43,169 nucleotides of DNA, from the NCBI GenBank assembly GCA_016296065.1, contig JAEDKA010000030.1:1-43169 (forward strand). The letters run 5' to 3'. Of this stretch, positions 12,424 to 18,786 are shown in pieces; position 1 is the first letter of the stretch; each line of letters starts with the position of its first letter. The position numbers and the translations under genes are program-made. Under the pieces are notes generated by a model. That model searched no databases and had not been told where the DNA came from. It saw only the letters and a program-made list of their open reading frames with translations. This DNA is from Kiritimatiellia bacterium. GTDB lineage: Bacteria; Verrucomicrobiota; Kiritimatiellia; RFP12; UBA1067.

Positions 12424-13020
12424 CTACGCTTCGCGTCGTCCGGCAATTGCGCGCCTTAGGGTCAGTGGATCGGAATAGGCGATGCCGGAGTCGGCGGGCA
12501 GGCCGAACGCGAGTCGCGTGACGCGCACGCCGGAGTCCCTCAGCAGTTCCGCGATGTACCCGGCCGTCGCGTCTCCGTCCATGTCCGTGGACAGCGCGAG
12601 AAGCACCTCGCCGATTCCCTCGCCCTTCACCCGCGAGACCAGCTGGGCGATGCGCAGCTTCTCGGGGCCCATGTGCCGCGCGGGGGAGAGCTTGCCGCCA
12701 AGCGAATGGTATCGTCCGCGGAACGCGCCCGACGCCTCGATGGAGACAATGTCGGCAGGATCCTCCACGACGCACAGCACCGAGCCGTCGCGCGTCTCGT
12801 CCGTGCACGTGTCGCAGGGATCCCTGTCGGACGTCGTGAACGCGCCACACCTGGAGCAGCACCTGACGCCTTCGTGCGCCGCCCTGAGCGCCGCCATGAG
12901 AGGCTCGGCGAGACGCCCGGGCTCCCTTACGAGGGCGAGCGCCGCCCGGGAGGCCGAGCGGCGCCCGAATCCCGGCAGCTTCGCGAGGCACCGCTCGAGC
13001 TCGGCTACAGGCGCGACCAT
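12424..13020 (-). CDS. recR: Recombination mediator protein RecR
   Basis: Acts with RecO and RecF to load RecA on gapped DNA. The 198-residue product has the helix-hairpin-helix region (LAKLPGFGRRSASRAAL), the four-cysteine zinc finger (CCSRCGAF, PCDTC) and the Toprim domain (VVEDPADI, STDMDGDATAGYI), ending in the expected glycine/alanine segment with ADSGIAYSD. The ATG at 13020 lies 4 bases after the ybaB stop, the classic ybaB-recR pairing. No dnaX is next to it in this window. Confidence 0.97.
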   Translation of the reverse strand: MVAPVAELERCLAKLPGFGRRSASRAALALVREPGRLAEPLMAALRAAHEGVRCCSRCGAFTTSDRDPCDTCTDETRDGSVLCVVEDPADIVSIEASGAFRGRYHSLGGKLSPARHMGPEKLRIAQLVSRVKGEGIGEVLLALSTDMDGDATAGYIAELLRDSGVRVTRLAFGLPADSGIAYSDPLTLRRAIAGRREA

Positions 13021-13024
13021 CGGA

Positions 13025-13345
13025 TCACTTTCCGAAAAGGCCGCCTGCGCCGCCGCCAGCCTTCATCATGTTCATCATCTCGGCCTGGGTGGCGTCCTTC
13101 GCCTTCTTGAGCGCGCCGTTGATGACGTTGAAGAGCATGGTCTCGAAGCGCTGCGGATGGCCGGCCTTCACCTCCTCGTACGCCTCGGGCGAGATGGCGA
13201 CCCTGTCGATCGTCATGTCGCCCTTAGCGACGACGGTGATGCCTCCGTTGGAGTACTCCGCCTTGATCTTCTGTATCTCGTTCTGGATGCGCTTCGCTTC
13301 GCTGCGCATCTGCATCGCCTCTTTTATCTGGTCAAACATTCCCAT
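13025..13345 (-). CDS. ybaB: YbaB/EbfC family nucleoid-associated protein
   Basis: A small DNA-binding protein of 106 residues. It starts MGMFDQIKEAMQMRSEAKRI, a charged coiled helix typical of the family, followed by the short beta sheet (NGGITVVAKGDM) and a C-terminal helix ending in a glycine-rich tail (MMKAGGGAGGLFGK). It sits directly before recR, the usual arrangement. A Met at residue 3 is an equally possible start. A tandem 8-bp repeat lies just upstream. Confidence 0.95.
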   Translation of the reverse strand: MGMFDQIKEAMQMRSEAKRIQNEIQKIKAEYSNGGITVVAKGDMTIDRVAISPEAYEEVKAGHPQRFETMLFNVINGALKKAKDATQAEMMNMMKAGGGAGGLFGK

Positions 13346-13358
13346 GGTTGTATTCCTA

Positions 13359-13390
13359 GTTCAAAGGTTCAAAAGTTCAAAGGTTCAAAG
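13359..13390. repeat. Four tandem copies of an 8-bp unit
   Basis: Four head-to-tail copies of GTTCAAAG (the second ends in A) between purC and ybaB. The last copy contains the purC stop codon and its preceding leucine codon. Related GGTTCA words flank the start of the gene at 42127. Function unknown; it may be slippage-prone. Confidence 0.8.
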
Positions 13391-14281
13391 ATCCTTGCCC
13401 GTAAGGTCCTTGTAGGCCTTGAGGTAGATCTCGCGCGTGCGCGCTATGACGTCGTCCGGCAGCACCGGCCCCGGCGGCTGGTGGTTGAAGTTGATCGAAT
13501 CAAGCCAGTCGCGGACGTACTGCTTGTCGAGGCTGGGCGGATTCTTCCCGACCGCATAGCTGGACTCTGGCCAGAAGCGCGATGAGTCGGGCGTCAGCAC
13601 CTCGTCCGCGAGGATGAGCGATCCGTCCGCGTCTAGGCCGAACTCGAACTTCGTGTCGGCGATGATGATTCCGCGCGGACGCGCATAGTCCGCCGCCTTC
13701 GAGTAGAGCCCGATCGTCGTGTCCCTCAGAAGCGCAGCGGTCTTCTCCCCGACGAGCTCGACGGTCTGCGCGTAGTTGATCGCCTCGTCGTGGTCGCCTA
13801 TCGCGGCCTTGGTCGTCGGGGTGAAGAGCACCTCGTCGAGCTTGGACGCGTTCTGGTAGCCTTCGCGGAGCTTCTCGCCGTTGACGGTGCCGGACTTCTG
13901 GTACTCCTTCCACCCCGAGCCGGTGAGATAGCCGCGCGCAATGCACTCGACCTCGACCATCTTCACCTTCTTCACCAGCATCGACCTGCCACGCAGGTCC
14001 TCCTTGTACGGCTGGAGCTCGGCCGGATACTCGTCGACATTCGCCGTCACGAGATGGTTCTTCATGCCGAAGAACTCCATCCAGAAGAGGGAAAGCTGAT
14101 TCAGCACCTTGCCCTTGTCCGGCACGCCGCAGGGAAGTATAACGTCGAACGCGCTGATGCGGTCGGTTACCACCATCAGCAGCTTGTCGCCGAGGTCGAA
14201 GACATCGCGGACCTTTCCGCTCTTCTGCGGAAGCCCCGGAATTGCGCACTCGAGGAGCGCATGGTTCTTGTCGTATTTCAT
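13385..14281 (-). CDS. purC: SAICAR synthase (purine biosynthesis)
   Basis: Phosphoribosylaminoimidazole-succinocarboxamide synthase joins CAIR and aspartate using ATP. The 298-residue product shows SGKVRDVFDLGDKLLMVVTDRISAFDV, the nucleotide-binding start of the family, and later VECIARGYLTGSGW, FEFGLD and LADEVLTPDSSRFW. Its length matches the longer, yeast Ade1-like form rather than the 237-residue E. coli form. The start MKYDKNHALL at 14281 was chosen because it fits the family and because a -10 box ends just 7 bases before it; an upstream in-frame ATG at 14329 would lie above the promoter. The mRNA is probably leaderless. ybaB follows 39 bases downstream. Confidence 0.96.
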   Translation of the reverse strand: MKYDKNHALLECAIPGLPQKSGKVRDVFDLGDKLLMVVTDRISAFDVILPCGVPDKGKVLNQLSLFWMEFFGMKNHLVTANVDEYPAELQPYKEDLRGRSMLVKKVKMVEVECIARGYLTGSGWKEYQKSGTVNGEKLREGYQNASKLDEVLFTPTTKAAIGDHDEAINYAQTVELVGEKTAALLRDTTIGLYSKAADYARPRGIIIADTKFEFGLDADGSLILADEVLTPDSSRFWPESSYAVGKNPPSLDKQYVRDWLDSINFNHQPPGPVLPDDVIARTREIYLKAYKDLTGKDL

Positions 14282-14288
14282 GGGGTAT

Positions 14289-14297
14289 ATTATAGCA
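14289..14297 (-). promoter_or_regulatory. Extended -10 promoter of purC, leaderless layout
   Basis: Minus-strand TGCTATAAT preceded by a T run, 7 bases from the purC ATG. The transcription start expected from this box falls on or beside the ATG. It probably drives purC, ybaB, recR and ribBA. Confidence 0.65.
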
Positions 14298-14338
14298 AAA
14301 ATGCGCCGGGCATGCTTGTCCACCCCCATGGTGCGCCG

Positions 14339-15304
14339 TCACTTGCGCCGCTTTCGCCACTTGGCGTATTTCTTGATGACATCCGCTCCCTTTGTCCCGA
14401 ACCACGCATAGCCCTTGCTGCGCTCCGCGTCGATCTCCGAAATGTCGCGCCTGGGGATTCCGTCCCTGTCGCAGAAAAACGGCCTGCACTCCTCCAGGTC
14501 GTAGAAACGCGCCCACTTCCCATCCGGAAGCCTCGTCTTCTCGAACCAGCCAACCGCGCCCTCGACGGACGCGACGACCTCGGGGGACGGATTGTCGAGC
14601 GTCATCAGGAACTGCACCATGTCCGCCGACTCCTGCGAACAGAACGACGCGAGCTCATAGGCGCGCCCTCCGGCCGGCGCAAGCGTCTCACGGTCGTGCT
14701 GCTGACACCACACCGTGGGCTTCCCGGCGACGCGTATCTGGCATTTGAGCACGCAGTCGATCCCCTTGGCAAGCGCTGCGCGGCACTTCGCGCGCCGCTC
14801 TGCGCCAACTGCATCCATGCCGTCAGCACCCTCGGCGACGTCGCGCATCAGCTCCAGCACATTGCGCATCGCGTTGTCGTTGAAAGTGATCTGGGTCCAG
14901 TATCCCTTCGTGCGGTGCGGGAACTGGGCCCAGCCTCCGTTCGCGAGCTGGGTGGAGAGGAGCCAGTCGATCCCCCTGACCGCAGCCTTCAGGGACGCGT
15001 CGTCCCGCTTCTCCCGGTGATAGCGCAGGAGATAGCGTATCTCCGTCGTAGTGGCGTTGTTGTCGATCGTCGCCGACTCCGCGTCGCCCCTCGCCGCGGC
15101 GATCTTCGCGCGGCGATCCTCGGCGAAGGGCTTTCGCTTGTCGATGTTCTTCGCCCAGGCACCGCAGTCGAGCTGCGATTCGAGGACATTTGAAAGCACA
15201 TTGCCGTCAAGGGGCCAGCTGGCGGACTTGTCATGGCCCTTCCCCATGACGGAAAGACATGTCGCTCCCGCAAGGAGCGCAAATACAAGCGCAGTCGTTT
15301 TCAT
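14339..15304 (-). CDS. Secreted pectate lyase, family PL10
   Basis: Cleaves polygalacturonate by beta-elimination outside the cytoplasm. The 321-residue product begins with a signal peptide (MKTTALVFALLAGATCLSVMG). The catalytic (alpha/alpha)3 toroid follows, with family-typical stretches: DNNATTTEIRYLLRY, GIDWLLSTQLANGGWAQFP, ITFNDNAMRNVLELMRDVA, CQIRVAGKPTVWCQQHD and FCSQESADMVQFLM. Length fits the short single-domain members. The ATG at 15304 lies 8 bases below an extended -10 box, so the message is close to leaderless. It stands alone between purC and a candidate small RNA gene. Confidence in the family is high; the exact substrate pattern is not readable. Confidence 0.9.
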   Translation of the reverse strand: MKTTALVFALLAGATCLSVMGKGHDKSASWPLDGNVLSNVLESQLDCGAWAKNIDKRKPFAEDRRAKIAAARGDAESATIDNNATTTEIRYLLRYHREKRDDASLKAAVRGIDWLLSTQLANGGWAQFPHRTKGYWTQITFNDNAMRNVLELMRDVAEGADGMDAVGAERRAKCRAALAKGIDCVLKCQIRVAGKPTVWCQQHDRETLAPAGGRAYELASFCSQESADMVQFLMTLDNPSPEVVASVEGAVGWFEKTRLPDGKWARFYDLEECRPFFCDRDGIPRRDISEIDAERSKGYAWFGTKGADVIKKYAKWRKRRK

Positions 15305-15312
15305 ATGCCCTC

Positions 15313-15321
15313 ATTATAGCA
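15313..15321 (-). promoter_or_regulatory. Extended -10 promoter of the PL10 gene
   Basis: Minus-strand TGCTATAAT after a T run, 8 bases before the ATG at 15304. The leader would be 0-2 nt long. Confidence 0.65.
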
Positions 15322-15351
15322 AAAACGGCGAAGTAGCGGCGACTGACCGCG

Positions 15352-15403
15352 AAAAAAAAGAAAGCCGGCCAGCGGAAACCGCTATGCGGAGTCGCCAGCC
15401 GGC
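15352..15403 (-). terminator. Strong rho-independent terminator
   Basis: On the minus strand a GC-rich hairpin closes with GCCGGC at 15403-15398 pairing with GCCGGC at 15369-15364. It extends inward by TGGCG/CGCTG and carries an inner CCGC-ATA-GCGG hairpin. The T-rich run TTTCTTTTTTTT follows directly (15363-15352). It ends transcription arriving from the right, either the RHS remnant or the small RNA below. Confidence 0.85.
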
Positions 15404-15457
15404 AGGGGAGATTGTCTTCTCGCCAGGCACCACAGACGCTACACCCGGCGCAAATAC
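15352..15457 (-). ncRNA. Candidate small structured RNA of about 105 nt
   Basis: A promoter (TGGTATAAT, 15464-15472) and a terminator (15352-15403) bracket about 105 bases with no convincing coding frame. The 5' part can form a 7-bp stem, CGCCGGG (15450-15444) with CCTGGCG (15427-15421), followed by a GAGA/TCTC hairpin and then the terminator stem. The PL10 gene has its own promoter below, so this is unlikely to be only its leader. I compared it by eye with SRP RNA, 6S RNA, 5S rRNA and common riboswitch cores and found no match. Function unknown. Confidence 0.5.
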
Positions 15458-15463
15458 GCGTAT

Positions 15464-15472
15464 ATTATACCA
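15464..15472 (-). promoter_or_regulatory. Extended -10 promoter upstream of the candidate small RNA
   Basis: Minus-strand TGGTATAAT, 11 bases beyond the stop of the RHS remnant. The predicted start is near 15457. No -35 is evident. Confidence 0.6.
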
Positions 15473-15483
15473 TATTTTTCCGA

Positions 15484-15977
15484 TCAGTTGCGGATGACCT
15501 TGCAGAAACATGATATGCCGGACTTCGGCACTACCAACTTCACTTCTCCGGAAGAGCCCGAGGTCTCCACCGCCGGAGTGACGCCGTCGGCCGTGGAAAG
15601 GTCGGACCCCATCTGCACGCGCATGAAGCCGTCCATGCCCTTCACGATTTCCATGGGCGTGCCGATTTTCGGGACAGGAAAATTGGGGAACCTCCGAGCC
15701 ACATGGAGACGCGGCATCTTGCCGCATCCACTTCCATGGAGACGCGGCTTCCAGCCGCGTCTTCTCCCAAGGAGGTGGAGCTTCCAGCTCCGCCACAATG
15801 ACGCGGCGAGACGCCGCATCTCCTTGTGTCGCCGGACCGCTCGACGACCTCCTTGACGAGCATCCAGCCGTCGTAGAAGTAGGCGTGCGTCGCCTCGGGC
15901 GTGATCTTCTGCACGCGGCGGCCGAGGTGGTCGTAGCGGTTTGAGACGAGAACGTCAACATTCTGGGATGGCCTCAT
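15484..15977 (-). pseudogene. RHS/YD-repeat protein remnant broken by palindromes
   Basis: From 15977 a short frame encodes SNRYDHLGRRVQKITPEA and YFYDGWMLVKEVVE, a clear YD (RHS) repeat as found near the end of RHS shell proteins. It then runs into the palindrome array at 15702-15825. Beyond the array, in a different frame, a tail begins KIGTPMEIVKGMDGFMRVQ and ends SCFCKVIRN at 15484; it looks like the C-terminus of a surface protein. No N-terminal part of an RHS gene is present upstream. The frame change and the inserted repeats argue for a dead fragment. Whether the tail belonged to the same gene is uncertain. Confidence 0.6.
15702..15825. repeat. Array of four short palindromes (REP-like)
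   Basis: Four hairpin units follow each other: GCGGC/GCCGC (15711-15725), GACGCGGC/GCCGCGTC with loop TTCCA (15741-15761), GGAGC/GCTCC with loop TTCCA (15777-15791) and GCGGC/GCCGC with loop GAGAC (15803-15817). Two units share the lead-in CATGGAGACGCGGC. The build resembles REP or BIME elements. It lies inside the RHS remnant. Confidence 0.75.
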
Positions 15978-15996
15978 ATGCGCGCTCCCAATGGAC

Positions 15997-16104
15997 CTAT
16001 TCCGGCAAGTTTGCCTCTGGGTAGGCGACAAGTTCGTTGATGGCTTTGTCAACATAGTTGCTGATAAAACTCCATTGTACGGCATGAGCAACTGATCCTC
16101 TCAA
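15997..16104 (-). CDS. Possible 35-residue protein or gene-tail remnant
   Basis: From a TTG at 16104 a 35-residue frame reads RGSVAHAVQWSFISNYVD and KAINELVAYPEANLPE before a TAG. GGAGG lies about 10 bases before the TTG, at the end of the preceding gene. The composition looks protein-like and amphipathic, but there is no recognised family. It may instead be the last piece of a deleted RHS C-terminal domain, since YD-repeat debris follows directly. Low confidence. Confidence 0.3.
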   Translation of the reverse strand: MRGSVAHAVQWSFISNYVDKAINELVAYPEANLPE

Positions 16105-16109
16105 TATCG

Positions 16110-18772
16110 TCAGTCCTCCGCCTTCTTTCGCTCTTCTGATGTTGCCTTTGCCCTACGGCAGAATTCGGCCCATATCGCCTCTCGCTCCTCTTCCGTCTTG
16201 TTTTCATAGCCTTTCATGATTGCACCACGCATTGCGGCCAGCGCGGCGACACGAAATTTCGGCAGCCGTTCATTATAGAGCCTCCTAAAGCGGTACTTCT
16301 CCCGGCATTGCCTCGCGGTCGGCCCCCAGTGGGACATGTTTCCGGCGCTACCAGGATAACGCGGAGGTAGCTTTCCGCCGAAAATCATCAATGAATCCCT
16401 TTTGTAAGCCACAGCCATTTCAGCACATTCCGCATCTCTGTCAGCTGCCAGCAGAGTTGCAGACCCAAGCCAGTCGGACAATTTAAACACGATGTTTGTG
16501 TCGGATCTTACAGCCACGAAATCGGCAAAAAACTGGACTGCCTCAAGTCTGCTTCCGAAATCAGCCTTCGCAGGGTCATCGTCATACTCGCACGCGAATG
16601 AATACATGACAAAGCGCGATACAATAACTTGTTCAACTGACTGAACAGTCTCGGCAGAAGCACGAAGCTGATATTTAGCGGCGGAGCCTGCAATACGAGC
16701 AAATCCAGACCACGCGTCATTACCATTTTCTCCTTTAAGAAACTCTTGGTTAATTTCTCGAAGCGCTACATATACCGTTGTCGGCGAAGGAAATCCATCC
16801 ATTTCCATCTGTTCTGACCTTGCCATTAAAGATGTCGCGGCAAAAATCATTACAATTAGTCTTGTTTTGTGGAGTAGAGCCTTCCGCCTCGGTTCTTCCG
16901 ATGCGGAGGCCCCCTCATCAAACCGTGCGTGCGGATTTCCCGCACACGGCTTCCCGTGTGAAACTGGTGTCATCGGTATCTCCTTCTCGTGAGGGCTAAA
17001 AGCCCGAGTTTCTGTAGTTCTCCGTAGTAGGTCTCGGCGTATTTCAGCCGATACCGCCGCTGGCTCTTCCTGTTGAGGAACTTGTACAGGCGATACCGCG
17101 CGTAGGTGTTCACTTTCGCGAACTGCCGCGACGGATACCCGCACTTGAAGTACCTTCCCCATCCGTCCAAGACGAGGTTAAGACGCTTCACCACTCCCTC
17201 TACGGGCAGAAGCAGTTTGCGCCGCATCGTCTCTTCCTTGACTTTCCTGCAAACCTTCTTCACCGACTTCGGAGACGGACACCATTCAAGGTATCTCTTG
17301 CCCGTCATGTAGTGTCTGTCCCTCACATACCGGAACTCGTAGCCGAGAAACGACAGCGCGGACTTGTCGGCCTCCATGTCGAGAAGCTTTGTCTTCTCTC
17401 GGTTCACCACAAGCCCGAATCGGTTTTCAAGTTCGCCCTCAATCCGCTGAACGAATCCATCCGCCCACTTTCCCGCGAGAATCACGAAGTCGTCCGCATA
17501 GCGCACGATCGACATGACCTGGTTGGTGGCCTTGGCAACCAGCATGGCGCATGTCTCGAACCAATGCAGGTAGATGTTCGACAGCAACGGGGAGATTACT
17601 CCGCCCTGCGGCGTCCCCTTTCCCTTCGGGCTGTTCTGCACCCCGTTCGGCTCGACGCTGTTGGACTTCAGCCACTGCCGTATGAGCGACAGCACGCCAC
17701 TGTCCGTGATGCGCGTTCGCAGGGCGAGGAACAGTTTGTCGTGCGGTATCGTGTCGAAGTAGGACGAAAGGTCTGCATCATAGACCTGCCGCTTCCCCGA
17801 CTTTATCTCCGCCGCTATCCTGTCCACCGCCTGCTGTGCCGAGCGGTTTGGCCTGAACCCGAACGAGCAGTCGTGGAAGTCCGCCTCGAATATCGGCTCT
17901 ATGATGAGCTTCACCGCGCACTGCACCACCCTGTCCTTTACGGTGGGGATGCCAAGCGGTCGCAACTTGCCATTCGCCTTCTCGATGTACTTCCGTCTCA
18001 CGGGGCTTGCGCGGTAGGTCTTTTCGTGGAGTTCCTTCTGAATCCCCGCGATGAACGCTTCCGCTCCGCCCTCTGACCGCTCGATGTCCTCAATCGTCAC
18101 GCCGTCCACCCCGGGCGCGCCCTTGTTCGCGCGGACTTGCGCCCACGCGCACTTGAGCGTCTCGGTTTCGACCACGAGCCGCTTGAGGTTGTAGAACCGA
18201 AACTTCGGTTCGTTCTTCGCCTTTACCGACAGTTTCTCCCTCATGAGCGCAAGGTGCGGATAGCCGACGAGATTCTGCCTTTCGGCAATCTCGCGGATTT
18301 CCTCTTCCGTATAGGACTTCGCAGTCAAGCGGCTTGCCCCCATTTGATTGAAACGTTTCCTTTTACACGTAGAACCCCTTCGCTCCGCGGGCATTGCCCC
18401 GCCTCGCCGCTACTATGGGTTCGTCCGACTCCTGCGGACGCTTTCGCGCCGCAGGTCTCCCAAGTTCCCGATGCAACTTTCCAGACGCGCCGCCCCTCTA
18501 TGCCCCGCCATGCTTTCCGCGCCGCAAATCGAATCCGACGCCTCTTTTCGGCTTCACGCAGTATGACACGCTGGCCGCATGGATTTTTGGAGATAACGGG
18601 ACTTAACGGCAAGGGCTCGCTTGCGCTGCGGCTCACCTGTTTGTAGAACAGGGCTTCGGCACTCGGGTCGCCCCTCATGTCGCCTGTCTTCCTATCTGAC
18701 TGTCGATTTCTAGTCAGAGTGAACTCCTTTCATTTCACTAGCTGTATCGAGCTTTGCTTGGCGCACCATCAT
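16110..18772 (-). CDS. Secreted protein of unknown function, split by a group II intron
   Basis: Exon 1 is only the two codons ATG ATG (18772-18767), preceded by AAGGAG at ideal spacing and 14 bases after the stop of the large surface-protein gene. Exon 2 runs from 16868 to the stop at 16110. Joining them gives a 254-residue protein starting MMKTRLIVMIFAATSLMARS, a good signal peptide, and the junction falls between whole codons. The rest (LREINQEFLKGENGND, FKLSDWLGSATLLAADRD, a charged C-terminal helix) matches no family I know. Codon use is less GC-rich than in neighbouring housekeeping genes. Without splicing the start codon is separated from the body by 1.9 kb, so expression depends on the intron. 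Confidence 0.7.
16919..16953 (-). ncRNA. Group II intron domain V
   Basis: A 35-base hairpin beginning GAAGCCGTGTGCG, with a GGAA-type loop and a CGCACGCACGG return strand, carries the AGC catalytic triad at its base. It lies 17 bases beyond the maturase stop. A second hairpin (domain VI) lies between it and the 3' splice site. Confidence 0.85.
16970..18343 (-). CDS. ltrA: Group II intron reverse transcriptase/maturase
   Basis: Copies intron RNA into DNA and helps it splice. Seen in the protein: GAPGVDGVTIEDIE, RPLGIPTVKDRVVQ, FGFRPNRSAQQAV, DADLSSYFDTIPHD, GTPQGGVISPLLSNIYL and the catalytic VRYADDFVIL, all in the order of group II reverse transcriptases. The maturase (X) domain follows (LLPVEGVVKRLNLVLDGWGRYF). 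There is no C-terminal HNH endonuclease domain, so mobility probably relies on replication forks or single-stranded targets. The start at 18343 (MGASRLTAK) is preferred on protein grounds; an in-frame ATG at 18394 adds 17 basic residues. The gene appears intact. Confidence 0.93.
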   Translation of the reverse strand: MGASRLTAKSYTEEEIREIAERQNLVGYPHLALMREKLSVKAKNEPKFRFYNLKRLVVETETLKCAWAQVRANKGAPGVDGVTIEDIERSEGGAEAFIAGIQKELHEKTYRASPVRRKYIEKANGKLRPLGIPTVKDRVVQCAVKLIIEPIFEADFHDCSFGFRPNRSAQQAVDRIAAEIKSGKRQVYDADLSSYFDTIPHDKLFLALRTRITDSGVLSLIRQWLKSNSVEPNGVQNSPKGKGTPQGGVISPLLSNIYLHWFETCAMLVAKATNQVMSIVRYADDFVILAGKWADGFVQRIEGELENRFGLVVNREKTKLLDMEADKSALSFLGYEFRYVRDRHYMTGKRYLEWCPSPKSVKKVCRKVKEETMRRKLLLPVEGVVKRLNLVLDGWGRYFKCGYPSRQFAKVNTYARYRLYKFLNRKSQRRYRLKYAETYYGELQKLGLLALTRRRYR

Positions 18773-18786
18773 AAACTCCTTATTTC

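Larger units (their letters stand above)
16869..18766 (-). mobile_element. Complete group II intron, 1898 bp
   Basis: The 5' end reads GTGCGCC on the minus strand, the group II consensus start. The 3' end closes with a domain V/VI pair and CTCTACTCCAC, with an A seven bases from the end as the likely branch point. A maturase gene lies between. A candidate EBS1 (TGTCATA, 18568-18562) can pair over seven positions, two of them G-U, with the exon word TATGATG at the 5' splice site. Boundaries are supported by restoration of an open frame in the host gene. No endonuclease domain is seen in the maturase. Class (C, D or related) is not decided here. Confidence 0.88.

Noticed and set aside
13359..13390. 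CRISPR array
   Set aside because: Units are 8 bp with no spacers, and there are no cas genes.
15344..15460. 5S rRNA, SRP RNA or a known riboswitch
   Set aside because: A short resemblance to the start of 5S rRNA (TGCCTGGCG) does not continue, and the conserved cores of SRP RNA and common riboswitches are absent.
16970..18343. The reverse transcriptase as a retron or defence enzyme
   Set aside because: Full group II intron ends, domain V and a maturase domain are present; no msr/msd-like RNA or effector gene is seen.
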